NCBI RefSeq assembly: GCF_017410345.1
Contig: NZ_JAFQQZ010000028.1
Location: 35,713 to 99,712 of the forward strand
Reading direction: 5' to 3'
DNA length: 64,000 nt
Source: Methanobrevibacter sp.
Lineage (GTDB): Archaea > Methanobacteriota > Methanobacteria > Methanobacteriales > Methanobacteriaceae
Positions within the stretch are counted from its first letter, which is position 1, and each line of letters opens with the position of its first letter. This document shows, piece by piece, positions 1-8,633 of the stretch. The position numbers and the translations under genes are program-made. The notes under the pieces were generated by a model that searched no databases, was not told the origin of the DNA, and worked only from the letters and a program-made list of their open reading frames with translations.

Positions 1-2
1 TC

Positions 3-1397
3 AATAGAAAATATGATGCGGACATAAGTTTCAGAAGCTCCTGTCTTGCAGGGCAATGCGGTTCATGCGGTGTAAAGCTTAACCAAAATGGGGCACTTGC
101 ATGTAAGGCGGAAATTAAGGATGGAGTATTGATAGAGCCTCTTGATTTCCCGGTCATCAAGGACTTGGTTGTTGATAGAAGCTCAGCAGACGCTAAGATA
201 AAGCAATTGCAATTAAGCCTTGACTGTGACAGCAAGCATTCCCATGACAAGCTTAAGCCTGAGGATATCAAGGATACCAAAAAGGTCAGAAGCTGCATTG
301 AATGCTATACCTGCCTTTCAACATGTCCTGTTGTAAAGCACTTTAAGGAAGACTTCCTCGGACCTTATTACTTAAGATACATCTCCAAATTCGACTTCGA
401 TCCAAGAGATGAATATGACAGGATAATCGAAGCCCTTGACAGCGGAATGTATGCATGTACAAGCTGCGGAAAATGCGGTTCAATCTGTCCAAAAAACATC
501 AACAGCTTTGGAGATGCAATAGAAAAGCTTAGGGCTATGGCTTATGCGAGAGACCTCGGACCACTTGATGCCCATAAGGTATTCAAGGACAATGTGGTTG
601 CAAGCGGAAGAAGTGTCAGCAAGCCAGAAGAGCCATTCATTGAAACCGTTCATAAAAAGTGGGAAGAGGAAGGCAAATACTACATCGATGAGGATGAGAA
701 TAAGGAAAAGGTTGCATTGTTCACAGGCTGTATGGTGGATTACAGAGCCCAGGAAGTGGGATATGCCCTTCTTGATGTCCTAAAGGCAAACAATATTGAA
801 ATAGACATTCCGGAAGGACAGGTATGCTGCGGATCTCCGCTTCTAAGAACCGGTCAGGTCGATGTTGTTCAAGATCTTGTTGACAAGAACAAGGAAATCT
901 TCAAGGATTATGACAAGGTAATCACCATCTGTGCAGGATGTGGAGCTACCTTAAAAAATGACCATCCGAAATACGGTTCAAAGCTTAATGTGCAGGATAT
1001 CAGTGAATTCCTTGTGGATAAGCTTGATGCAAGCAAGATGAAAGAGCTTGATGTCAAAGTCACCTGGCATGACCCTTGTCACCTGTCAAGAGGCCAAGGC
1101 ATTAAGGACCAGCCAAGGGAAATCATTGAAATGATTCCTGGAGTTGAATTCGAAGAGCTTGAGCTTCCTTGCCAATGCTGCGGTGCAGGTGGAGGAATCA
1201 AGTCAGGGAAGCCTGAGATTGCTTTGGAGCTTGCAAAGGACAAAGCGGAAATGGTTAGAGTTACCGGTGCAGATTATGTAACCACAATATGCCCATTCTG
1301 TCAAATCAACATTCAAGACGGTTTGAATGCAATCGGTTTGGAGAATGTTAAAATTATGAATCTTATTCAATTGCTTAAAATGGCTTATGATGAATGA
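3..1397 (+). CDS. tfrB: Thiol:fumarate reductase (CoM/CoB) subunit B, 5'-truncated by window edge
   Basis: TfrB is the Fe-S subunit that passes electrons from coenzymes M and B (giving the heterodisulfide) to fumarate in the cytoplasm of Methanobacteriales. The frame is open from base 3, so the gene begins upstream of the window. Bases 39-116 encode a plant-type 2Fe-2S motif (CLAGQCGSCG ... LAC) as in SdhB/FrdB. Next come two 4Fe-4S motifs, CIECYTCLSTCP (about bases 294-329) and CTSCGKCGSICP (about 456-491). The C-terminal half is HdrB-like with two CCG domains, including CCGSPLLRTG and CQCCGAGGG, the ligands of the special cluster that handles thiols or disulfide. About 464 residues are visible, close to the usual 480-490. 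An isolated HdrB-type protein is ruled out by the N-terminal 2Fe-2S domain. The flavoprotein partner TfrA is not in the window. Confidence 0.9.
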   Translation, partial: NRKYDADISFRSSCLAGQCGSCGVKLNQNGALACKAEIKDGVLIEPLDFPVIKDLVVDRSSADAKIKQLQLSLDCDSKHSHDKLKPEDIKDTKKVRSCIECYTCLSTCPVVKHFKEDFLGPYYLRYISKFDFDPRDEYDRIIEALDSGMYACTSCGKCGSICPKNINSFGDAIEKLRAMAYARDLGPLDAHKVFKDNVVASGRSVSKPEEPFIETVHKKWEEEGKYYIDEDENKEKVALFTGCMVDYRAQEVGYALLDVLKANNIEIDIPEGQVCCGSPLLRTGQVDVVQDLVDKNKEIFKDYDKVITICAGCGATLKNDHPKYGSKLNVQDISEFLVDKLDASKMKELDVKVTWHDPCHLSRGQGIKDQPREIIEMIPGVEFEELELPCQCCGAGGGIKSGKPEIALELAKDKAEMVRVTGADYVTTICPFCQINIQDGLNAIGLENVKIMNLIQLLKMAYDE

Positions 1398-1464
1398 ATA
1401 TGATATTTATTTTTCATTGCTTAGATGATAAAATATATTAATAGACTAATTTCCAAGAGATAGC

Positions 1465-2256
1465 ATGAAATACAAAGACAAAAGACAAGAGGACATATCC
1501 AGAGGCAAGGCCAAGGAAATGGTTGAGGATGAAGAGACCATTCGCCTTAAGGAAAATATCTATGTAGTCTTTGTGGAATGCGAATCTCCTGGAAATGTTG
1601 GATTTTTAGCGAGAACAATGGGAAACTTCGGACTGCATAAGCTGGTTCTGATCAACCCATGCACCCTTAAGGATGAAGCCTATTACCAGGCCATGCATGC
1701 AAGGGAAACCGTTGAAAATGCATTGATTTATGATACTGTTGAGGAATTTGCAAAAGACCAAAAGATTGATTTCATCGTAGGTTCCACAGGGGCTCCTGGA
1801 GGAAGCTACAATCTTTCAAGAATTCCATTGAAACCTGAAGAGCTTGCAAAGGCGATGAATTACAATGACAGGATAGCCATTCTTTTTGGAAGGGAAGGAA
1901 ATGGCTTGAAAAATGCAGAAATTGAAATGTGCGACATTACAGTAAGCATTCCAACCGACACAAGCTATCCGATAATGAACATTTCACATGCAGCTGCAGT
2001 AATCCTTTATGAAATCTTCAAGAACAGGAACAATTTTCCAGTTGAAGGATTGGAGGAAAGCACTGCACTTGAAAAGGAATATCTGATAAAGGATATGGAA
2101 AAGTTGATAGATTCATTGTCCATTCCAGACCATAAAAAGAGAAACGGCCTTAAGGTATTCAAGAATATCATCAATAGGGCATTCATTACTGGAAGGGAAG
2201 CACATACCTTCAAAGGCATTTTAAGACGTTTGAACAATAAGATAGAAGAAAAATAG
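1465..2256 (+). CDS. TrmJ/TrmH-family (SPOUT) RNA 2'-O-methyltransferase
   Basis: Transfers a methyl group from S-adenosylmethionine to a ribose 2'-OH of an RNA, most likely tRNA. The three SPOUT trefoil-knot motifs are visible: ESPGNVGFLARTMGNFG (about residues 40-56), LFGREGNGL (about 137-145) and SYPIMNISHAAAVILYE (about 169-185). The first is the usual TrmJ/LasT form. The protein has 263 residues, close to TrmJ, with a charged N-terminal extension of about 30 residues before the first strand and a C-terminal helical part like the TrmJ dimerisation extension. Archaeal TrmJ modifies C32 in some species, but substrate position cannot be read from sequence. It stands alone about 70 bp after tfrB. 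Confidence 0.82.
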   Translation: MKYKDKRQEDISRGKAKEMVEDEETIRLKENIYVVFVECESPGNVGFLARTMGNFGLHKLVLINPCTLKDEAYYQAMHARETVENALIYDTVEEFAKDQKIDFIVGSTGAPGGSYNLSRIPLKPEELAKAMNYNDRIAILFGREGNGLKNAEIEMCDITVSIPTDTSYPIMNISHAAAVILYEIFKNRNNFPVEGLEESTALEKEYLIKDMEKLIDSLSIPDHKKRNGLKVFKNIINRAFITGREAHTFKGILRRLNNKIEEK

Positions 2257-2363
2257 ATATTTTAAAAAAAAGAGTGAATATCATCATTAACCTAATTATC
2301 AAATGTTTTAAATAGATATAAATAAAGAATTAATATAGAAACTTAATGTTTAAATATAAACAC

Positions 2364-2372
2364 TTATATAAA
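2364..2372 (+). promoter_or_regulatory. TATA box of the Fe-S protein gene
   Basis: TTATATAAA lies 30 bp before the ATG at 2403 in an otherwise featureless AT-rich spacer. An archaeal TATA box places the transcript start about 25 bp downstream, so the leader would be very short. No clear ribosome binding site is present. Confidence 0.4.
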
Positions 2373-2402
2373 AACCAATTATAATCATAAAGAGACTAGA
2401 AC

Positions 2403-3290
2403 ATGAAGGACGAAAAAAGACGAAAAGGATATTATGAGGATGTGACTACAACCTTAGTCAAATACACTTTCCACACACGATTTTTCCTTTCAAGATTGAC
2501 CAGAAGATCAAAAATAGCTAAAAAAATCATTGATAGGATCCTTTTCCAAGATGATGAAGTATATGTCCTTCCAAACAAGAATACAATCCACAATACCAAA
2601 AAAGAAACTATCACTGCAAACATTGAAATCAATCAAAGCTTTGAAAAGGATGACTCCGAGTTTGTACCAAGCGAAATCATCAAGGAAGTCATCAAGGAAG
2701 CCAGTGATATTGTCATTATGCACAAATGCCTTTGCAGAAGCTCAGCAAATTGTAAGGATTATCCTCATGACTTTGGCTGTATCTTCATAGGTCCTGCATC
2801 TAAGAAAATAGCTTCAAAATATGGTAGAACTGCAAGTGTTGAAGAAGCATTAGCCCATGTTGACAAAGCGGATGAATTAGGATTAAGCCATGTCATCGGC
2901 AGAAACAAAATTGATAGCGTTTGGATGAATGTAAGGCCTAAAGAGGAATTGTTGACAATCTGTCACTGCTGCCCTTGCTGTTGCTTATGGAAAGTGCTTC
3001 CGGATCTGGATGACGACATCAGCAATAAGGTAAAAAGACTTGATGATGTTGAAGTACATCCTGTAAATGACAATTGCAGAATGTGCAAGAAATGTTTAGG
3101 TGACAATGTCTGCTTTGGTGGTGCAATCAGTCTTGAAGATGGAAAGATAACTATTGACCAGGACAAATGCGTTGGCTGTGGACATTGCGTTCAAAAATGC
3201 AAATTTGATGCGATTGAATTGACTTACACACAAAAGTCAGTTGATTCCGTTTTAAATAGGATTGGAGAATTGGTTGACTATAAGAAATAG
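2403..3290 (+). CDS. Multi-cluster 4Fe-4S ferredoxin-domain protein with CHCCPCCC motif
   Basis: Function unknown; an anaerobe-type redox or metal-handling protein. Residues 1-100 are basic and Cys-free. About residue 108 begins HKCLCRSSANCKDYPHDFGC, followed by a helical segment. About residue 181 is an extremely dense cysteine motif, ICHCCPCCCLW. The C-terminus has two ferredoxin motifs: CRMCKKCLGDNVC (spacing C-x2-C-x2-C-x5-C) and CVGCGHCVQKC (C-x2-C-x2-C-x3-C). Comparable CxCCxCCC motifs occur before ferredoxin domains in uncharacterised proteins of methanogens and clostridia. Length 295 aa; no signal peptide or membrane segment, so cytosolic. It is monocistronic by spacing, with glyS 78 bp downstream. 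Confidence 0.7.
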   Translation: MKDEKRRKGYYEDVTTTLVKYTFHTRFFLSRLTRRSKIAKKIIDRILFQDDEVYVLPNKNTIHNTKKETITANIEINQSFEKDDSEFVPSEIIKEVIKEASDIVIMHKCLCRSSANCKDYPHDFGCIFIGPASKKIASKYGRTASVEEALAHVDKADELGLSHVIGRNKIDSVWMNVRPKEELLTICHCCPCCCLWKVLPDLDDDISNKVKRLDDVEVHPVNDNCRMCKKCLGDNVCFGGAISLEDGKITIDQDKCVGCGHCVQKCKFDAIELTYTQKSVDSVLNRIGELVDYKK

Positions 3291-3368
3291 CTGAAAATCA
3301 CTTGAATTAAAAATAGCCAATCCAAAATTTTAAGATTATCACTTAATTTTACTTATGGAGAAATATTA

Positions 3369-5081
3369 ATGAATCATGAAAAAATGTTTAATATAGCACG
3401 TAAGAGAGGTTTCTTATGGCCCTCTTTTGAGATTTATTCAGGAGTGTCTGGATTTACCGATTATGGACCACTTGGAGCAAGCCTGAAAAACAACATCATG
3501 CAAAAGTGGAGAAAGCAGTACATTGCGGGAGAAGGTTTCCATGAAATTGAAGGACCTACCGTAATGCCTAAGGAAGTGTTGAAAGCTTCTGGACACGTTG
3601 ACAACTTTACAGATCCAATGACCAGATGTCTTGCCTGTGGAGAAGTATTCAGAGCAGACCACATCATTGAAGAGGCAATCGGCGAAGATGTTGAAAGCCT
3701 TGAAAACAGCGAAATGGATGAGATTGTAAAGGAAAACAAAATCAAATGTCCAAGCTGTGGTGGAGATTTGGCAAATATCTGGAATTACAATTTGATGTTC
3801 AAGACTGAAATCGGAGCGAAAGGGGATAAAGTAGGTTATATGAGGCCTGAAACCGCTCAAGGAATTTTCATTTTATTCAAGCGTTTATCAAGATTCTTTA
3901 AGAACAAGCTTCCATTCGGTGCAGTTCAATTGGGAAAGGCATACAGAAATGAGATCTCACCAAGACAGGGAGTCATTCGTCTTAGGGAATTCACCCAAGC
4001 TGAAGCGGAAATATTCCTGGACCCTAAGGACAAGACCCATCCTAAATTCAGCCAAATAGCTGATGAGATATTATACTTATCCTCTCAAGACGTTCAGATG
4101 AATGATAAGGAAACATTGGAGATTACAGCACAGGAAGCCTTGGACCAAGGTGTCGTATCTTCAGAAACCTTAATCTATCAATTGTATCTTGCAAGAAAAT
4201 TCCTAAAGGAATTGGGAATTCCAGATGAAGTCCTCAGATTCAGACAGCATTTGCCTGGAGAAATGGCTCACTATGCCCTTGACTGCTGGGACGTCGAATG
4301 CCTTACCGACCAATACGGTTGGGTGGAAATCATCGGTATTGCAGACAGGGGAGATTACGACTTAAGCGCACACAGCCAATTCAGCAATGAGGAATTAAGC
4401 ATTTACATGGAATACGATGAGCCTAAGCTTGTATCAAAGACCATTGCAAAACCTAACTTAAAACTGTTCGGACCTGCATTCAAAGGGGATTCTCCAAAGA
4501 TCAAGACCTATATCGAAAACCTTAGTGACGATGAGGTGATTGCACTTAAGGAAACAATGGAAAGTGAAGGAAAATTCATCCTTGAACTTGACAATACCTT
4601 TGAAATACTTCCGGAACACCTGTTGTTTGAAGACATCGAAGAGGAAGTGAAAGGTGAAAGAATCATTCCTCATGTCATTGAGCCTTCATTCGGTATCGAC
4701 CGTATCCTTTACTGTACATTGTTGCATTCATTCAAAACCGAAGAGGATGGCTTTGACAAGGAATACTTCAAGTTTGCAAAGGAAATCGCACCGATTCAAG
4801 TGAGTGTCTTCCCATTGATGAACAAGGAAGGTCTCGATGAAATAGCTATAGACATCACCCACAAATTGCGTGAAGCAGGATTCACTGTAGACAATGACAC
4901 TTCAGGAACAATCGGAAAAAGATATGCTCGTGCAGATGAAGTGGGTGTTCCAATAGCAATTACAGTAGACTTCGATACAAAAGAGGACAATACTGTAACC
5001 ATAAGGGATAGAGACACTGAAGAACAGGAAAGAGTAAAAATAGAAGATTTAAAAGAAGTTATTGAAGCAAAACTTCAATAA
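3369..5081 (+). CDS. glyS: Glycyl-tRNA synthetase, archaeal/eukaryotic alpha2 type
   Basis: Attaches glycine to tRNA-Gly using ATP. At 570 residues it has the length of archaeal class II GlyRS. A zinc finger is visible as C87-x2-C90 and C127-x2-C130. Class II motif 2 is in YRNEISPRQGVIRLREFTQ (about residues 193-211), with the family signature AEAEIF just after it, and motif 3 is in GIDRILYC (about 441-448). The C-terminal anticodon-binding domain begins near IAPIQVSVFPL and includes TSGTIGKRYARADE. It is followed at once by a T-rich stretch (5083-5100) that would serve as an archaeal terminator. The neighbours are unrelated and the spacing suggests its own transcript. Confidence 0.96.
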   Translation: MNHEKMFNIARKRGFLWPSFEIYSGVSGFTDYGPLGASLKNNIMQKWRKQYIAGEGFHEIEGPTVMPKEVLKASGHVDNFTDPMTRCLACGEVFRADHIIEEAIGEDVESLENSEMDEIVKENKIKCPSCGGDLANIWNYNLMFKTEIGAKGDKVGYMRPETAQGIFILFKRLSRFFKNKLPFGAVQLGKAYRNEISPRQGVIRLREFTQAEAEIFLDPKDKTHPKFSQIADEILYLSSQDVQMNDKETLEITAQEALDQGVVSSETLIYQLYLARKFLKELGIPDEVLRFRQHLPGEMAHYALDCWDVECLTDQYGWVEIIGIADRGDYDLSAHSQFSNEELSIYMEYDEPKLVSKTIAKPNLKLFGPAFKGDSPKIKTYIENLSDDEVIALKETMESEGKFILELDNTFEILPEHLLFEDIEEEVKGERIIPHVIEPSFGIDRILYCTLLHSFKTEEDGFDKEYFKFAKEIAPIQVSVFPLMNKEGLDEIAIDITHKLREAGFTVDNDTSGTIGKRYARADEVGVPIAITVDFDTKEDNTVTIRDRDTEEQERVKIEDLKEVIEAKLQ

Positions 5082-5157
5082 ACTTTTTTTCTTTTTAAAA
5101 ATAAATAATTTTAATAAACCGCCAAAATTCTTTTTTTAAACCATACGATTTCATACA

Positions 5158-5976
5158 TTAAAGCACCCTGATTGACTTTTCATAAAACTTCTTAAAGAGA
5201 ATCTTAGCCCATTCTATTCCATCATCATATTCATTGAGAATGAAACATGAATTGTCAAAAAGCCCATCTTTAAAAAACAGACTTAAAGACATGAAATCCT
5301 CACAGATCGTTAGGAATATCCTTAAGTCATAATCCACCTTTCTGATGACCACTTGGCCTTTTCTTGAAAAATCAAGCAGATCTGCATAATATCTAGATTT
5401 CTTTAGGGAGGACAATACATCATCATTTGTAATCAAAAGCAGGTCATCTCCATTTTCCAGATTTTCAATGATTATCTCCAGATGCTCCTCCAAGAATATG
5501 GGGAGGATTATCTCCATATTGCCGCAACCGCTTAACAATTCCAGATACTTGGTGAAGGATTTTGAAAGATTATGTTCATCGGACTCGACATAAACAGAAT
5601 CCTTCAGCAAATAGGCATTTCTAAAGGAATCACTAGGAATCGATTCTATGGAATGGTTCAGCCAGAAATCCCTATTGATTTGAAAGATATACAAATCCTT
5701 AAAAAGTTTCTTCAAGCTTGCGGAACATAAGACCCCTTTAGATGAGAGGGAATATTTCTTAAAATTCTTATTTATCAAATTGATATGTTCCAGTTCCTTC
5801 AATCCATGTAGAATTGAAGCGGAAGGCTTATCCAATTCCTCTCTAAGTCCATTCAAATCATAATCGGATTCGGATAGCAACAACAGCAATAAAGGCCTCA
5901 TTTTTGAAGCCAATAAGAATCGAACGGTTATGAAATCATCATACTTATCTACTGAATCTTCTTCATTAAACATCAA
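5158..5976 (-). CDS. Winged-helix transcriptional regulator with FilR1-type effector domain
   Basis: A DNA-binding regulator of the methanogen-specific FilR1 (DUF1724) family. Residues about 20-95 form an HTH resembling ArsR/MarR types (SESDYDLNGLREELDKP then SASILHGLKELE as recognition helix). The rest fits the FilR1 domain: it starts at RDFWLNHSIESIPSDSF and ends near GIEWAKILFKKFYE. No cysteine or metal cluster that would suggest a ligand stands out. It lies 52 bp downstream of a same-length paralogue (272 aa) and is probably cotranscribed with it. The two share the layout but little identity by eye, so the duplication is old. Targets are not deducible from sequence. Confidence 0.72.
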   Translation of the reverse strand: MMFNEEDSVDKYDDFITVRFLLASKMRPLLLLLLSESDYDLNGLREELDKPSASILHGLKELEHINLINKNFKKYSLSSKGVLCSASLKKLFKDLYIFQINRDFWLNHSIESIPSDSFRNAYLLKDSVYVESDEHNLSKSFTKYLELLSGCGNMEIILPIFLEEHLEIIIENLENGDDLLLITNDDVLSSLKKSRYYADLLDFSRKGQVVIRKVDYDLRIFLTICEDFMSLSLFFKDGLFDNSCFILNEYDDGIEWAKILFKKFYEKSIRVL

Positions 5977-6028
5977 ACCACCTTAAAAAATCATTCAAAT
6001 AATAAAAAACCTTTCATTGAAAATGAAA

Positions 6029-6832
6029 TCAGTCCAAAACTAAGGATGATGCATTTTCGCCATAGGAATCAAAAATAGCCAATCCCCAAACAATAGCTTT
6101 TTTCTTATCGGACAGCAAGAGTCTGTTCTGGTCATAAGTGCCATCCAACTTGAACAATCCAACTGTAACAAACTCATTGGAAATCGCAAGGGCAATCTTG
6201 ATATCCTCATCCAGGTATTTCATTGAAAAATTCCCTTCATAAATTCCTTTTTTAACGACATCCTTCCCAATGTCCCTTATGAAGCTCTCCAATATGTCCC
6301 TTGAAACGATCAAGTCGACTTTAATCCCCTTTAGAATCAATCTCCTGATTAATTTAGGATATTCCGGATGCAAATAGGGGAATATGACTTTCAAGTGCTT
6401 GGAATTCTTATATAATCTTTTGAACTCCTTATGGGTCCTGTAGATATCCATTGAATTGCATCTGATCAATTCGGAGCCTTCCAAGGATGACAATCTGTTC
6501 AAATCCTCTATGGACAATGAGCTGATGTCGTGGTCCAGCCAAAAATCGGCATTATTTGTTATTGTTGAAATGACATCACGAAAGTCAATCAGGATAGTGA
6601 TATAAATCAATCCAAGATTTGTCAGCCGAAAGCTGTTATGAATCTTTTCAACATAGCCCTCCTCGCATAATTTATGAACATTGCTTGAGATTGAGCTATA
6701 GCTCAATAGAGACTTCCTATTTATATCCTTTATTTTCAAAGGCCCATTCAACAAATCCACCAAGACTTTTATTCTAATATCAGAATTATTTAAAAATTTC
6801 AATTCATCTCCAACTATTGAGAAATAATACAT
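6029..6832 (-). CDS. Second winged-helix FilR1-type transcriptional regulator
   Basis: Paralogue of the adjacent downstream regulator. The N-terminal winged helix covers about residues 15-75 (LSYSSISSNVHKLCEEGYVEKI is the recognition region). The FilR1-like domain starts with ADFWLDHDISSLSIEDLNRL and ends with AIVWGLAIFDSYGE. I chose the ATG at 6832 because GGTGGTTAT precedes it directly, as before other starts in this window; an in-frame ATG five codons upstream has no such site. It is divergent from the TatD-like gene across a 420-bp spacer holding a TATA box and a 20-bp palindrome, a plausible site of autoregulation. Confidence 0.72.
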   Translation of the reverse strand: MYYFSIVGDELKFLNNSDIRIKVLVDLLNGPLKIKDINRKSLLSYSSISSNVHKLCEEGYVEKIHNSFRLTNLGLIYITILIDFRDVISTITNNADFWLDHDISSLSIEDLNRLSSLEGSELIRCNSMDIYRTHKEFKRLYKNSKHLKVIFPYLHPEYPKLIRRLILKGIKVDLIVSRDILESFIRDIGKDVVKKGIYEGNFSMKYLDEDIKIALAISNEFVTVGLFKLDGTYDQNRLLLSDKKKAIVWGLAIFDSYGENASSLVLD

Positions 6833-7028
6833 ATAACCACCATACATAGTATCAAATCAGAATCCCCTCAAAAAACTATACAGACGCACCACTCAAAGAT
6901 CATCATAAAACAAAAATTAAACCCCTCAAATCAATAACCCTTTTAGAAGGTTAAGGATCTAATCAAAAATTTTTCTGTTTAACAAATAGTTAACTTAATT
7001 AGTTATTTTAGTAAACCCCTATATAAAC

Positions 7029-7142
7029 ATGCAAGAAAAATGGGAAAGACAATTACGAGATGACATCAATATTGATGTCAAACTGTTAAATTTTTATGAA
7101 AAAACCCGATTTAAGGGAATTTTAGAAAAAAATAATAGATAA
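7029..7142 (+). CDS. Possible 37-residue small protein (doubtful)
   Basis: An ATG frame of 37 codons encodes a strongly charged peptide that begins MQEKWERQLRDDINIDVKLL and ends EKNNR. Composition is protein-like, not the Lys/Asn/Ile run expected from random AT-rich DNA. Against it: no ribosome binding site, a TATA-like box touching the start codon, and a 20-bp palindrome inside the frame. It could be a small protein, a gene remnant or chance. Confidence 0.2.
   Translation: MQEKWERQLRDDINIDVKLLNFYEKTRFKGILEKNNR
7061..7080. repeat. Perfect 20-bp palindrome, candidate operator
   Basis: TGACATCAATATTGATGTCA reads identically on both strands. It sits about 33 bp after the TATA-like TATATAAAC, near the expected transcript start, where a dimeric winged-helix repressor would act. 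A contiguous palindrome without a loop fits a protein-binding site better than an RNA hairpin. The neighbouring FilR1-type regulators are the obvious candidates for binding it; that is inference. Confidence 0.5.
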
Positions 7143-7253
7143 AAGAAATCAAATAATAATTAGAAACCAATTTCTTACTGACTATAAAAAAGACATTATG
7201 ATTAGAAAATTCCAATAAAAAGCAAAAGATAAAATCAAAAAGAATGTGAGAAT

Positions 7254-8012
7254 ATGATCGATACACACATGCATGCAGATTCAAGAAGCAGTGAAGACTT
7301 TGAAAAAATGTTCATCAGTGGGATAGATACCGCTATCACCTGCTCATTTTATCCATATAAATTCAATGACAATCCTGAAATCCTTTTAAATCATTTAAAT
7401 AGAATCCTGAACTTTGAACCAAGACGTGCGGGGGAATATGGCCTTGACTTGAAGGTTGCATTGGGAATTCATCCTGCCAATGCCTTAGAGAACAATGAAA
7501 TCATATTCAATGAATTGGAGAAATGGATAGAAAACAAAGACATAATAGCCATTGGAGAAATAGGATTGGATGAAAATACAGAGATTGAAAAGAAAGTCTT
7601 CAAAAAGCAATTGGAATTGGCTGAAAAAACACAATCAAAAGTGATTATCCATACCCCAAGAAAAAACAAACTGGAAGTATTGAAAGACATAAAAGAGATT
7701 GTACTCGAGAATATCAATCCTAAGCTTGTGGTCATTGATCATATAAACCTTAACACCATTGAAGAGATCATTGATGAGGATTTCACCATCGGCTTGACCG
7801 TGCAGCCTCAAAAGATGGAAGTTGAAGAGGCAGTTGAAATATTGGACAAATATGGATTTGACAAATTCCTATTGAACAGTGACATCAGCAACAAGCCATC
7901 TGATCCATTATCCGTTCCTAAAACAGTCAGAACATTGAAAAGATTAGGATACGATGAAAAAGAGATAAACAAAGTGGCATTTGAAAATGCCAAAGAGTTC
8001 TTCAATATTTAA
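7254..8012 (+). CDS. TatD-family metal-dependent hydrolase
   Basis: A TIM-barrel amidohydrolase-superfamily enzyme related to TatD DNases. The metal-binding N-terminal DTHMHAD is at residues 3-9; ALGIHPAN (about residue 73), GEIGLDE (about 101), IIHTPRK (about 128) and VIDHINL (about 160) supply the remaining barrel ligands. The last strand has LLNSDISN where canonical TatD has an ETDxP-like motif. At 252 aa it has typical length. This group is common in methanogens and its substrate is unproven (nuclease, phosphoesterase or deacylase). The gene is alone and convergent with the next one. Confidence 0.78.
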   Translation: MIDTHMHADSRSSEDFEKMFISGIDTAITCSFYPYKFNDNPEILLNHLNRILNFEPRRAGEYGLDLKVALGIHPANALENNEIIFNELEKWIENKDIIAIGEIGLDENTEIEKKVFKKQLELAEKTQSKVIIHTPRKNKLEVLKDIKEIVLENINPKLVVIDHINLNTIEEIIDEDFTIGLTVQPQKMEVEEAVEILDKYGFDKFLLNSDISNKPSDPLSVPKTVRTLKRLGYDEKEINKVAFENAKEFFNI

Positions 8013-8050
8013 AAGTATTAATCAATAATTAAAAAATTCTTTTTTTATAG

Positions 8051-8071
8051 GGAATAATGAAAAATTATTCC
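8051..8071. terminator. Hairpin between convergent genes
   Basis: GGAATAAT and ATTATTCC form a perfect 8-bp stem with loop GAAAA. It lies between the ends of two convergent genes and covers the stop codon of the minus-strand one. A T-run (8040-8046) is on the plus strand just before it. Probably a shared 3' end signal. Confidence 0.45.
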
Positions 8072-8502
8072 TTAATTAATTCTTCTGTGATTAGAGTAGC
8101 GGATTCCACCATCTTAGGACAGAACTCAGTGAAGAGATTATTTTCCAGAGCATATTCAACTCCTTCTTCAGTCCTTATGTCACATCCTAACAATTCATTG
8201 CAGATATAAGAACCGTTTTTTGCTTCAAATTCCTCCAGAAATTTAACGCATACATCATCAGATTTGAGCTTGCTGTCAATGTCTCCAACTTCACTTTGAC
8301 CATATTTTAGGCCTAAAACCATTAAAGCACCAGTGCAGGCTCCACATACTTCACCCTTACGCATGCCACTGCCAAAGCATCCTCCGATTTTAAGAGCTTG
8401 TTTTTCATCAAGCCCCAATTCTTTAGAGAAGCTTGCAAAAACAGCCTGTGCACAATTAAATTTAGATTCAAACAATTCCAATGATTTTTCCACATGATTC
8501 AT
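8065..8502 (-). CDS. C_GCAxxG_C_C family protein
   Basis: Small redox-type protein of unknown function, named for its cysteine pattern. Visible motifs are FNCAQAVFASF (about residues 15-25), GGCFGSGMRKGEVCGACTGA (about 41-60, the family signature) and later cysteines in DDVCVKF, YICNELLGC and FCPKM. The 145-aa length is typical. Members occur in anaerobes, sometimes with oxidoreductases or metal transporters, and conserved cysteines suggest a metal or Fe-S centre. No membrane segment. Monocistronic. Confidence 0.85.
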   Translation of the reverse strand: MNHVEKSLELFESKFNCAQAVFASFSKELGLDEKQALKIGGCFGSGMRKGEVCGACTGALMVLGLKYGQSEVGDIDSKLKSDDVCVKFLEEFEAKNGSYICNELLGCDIRTEEGVEYALENNLFTEFCPKMVESATLITEELIKE

Positions 8503-8633
8503 AATTAATCCTCAGAAATAAAATATTGAACAAAAAGCAATGAAATAATTTAAAAATAGAAAAGAAATTATAATCTTAAAAAAAAATAAAAAAATAGAAA
8601 AAGAAAAGAGAATAGGAACAATATGAGTTCTAA

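Larger units (their letters stand above)
6848..7253. promoter_or_regulatory. Regulatory spacer between divergent FilR1-type regulator and TatD-like gene
   Basis: About 400 bp without an established gene. It contains a TATA-like TATATAAAC at 7020-7028 on the plus strand, a small inverted repeat TTAAC-aaata-GTTAA near 6979-6993, a perfect 20-bp palindrome at 7061-7080 and one short reading frame (7029-7142). The part close to the TatD-like gene is featureless A-rich sequence. Confidence 0.4.
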
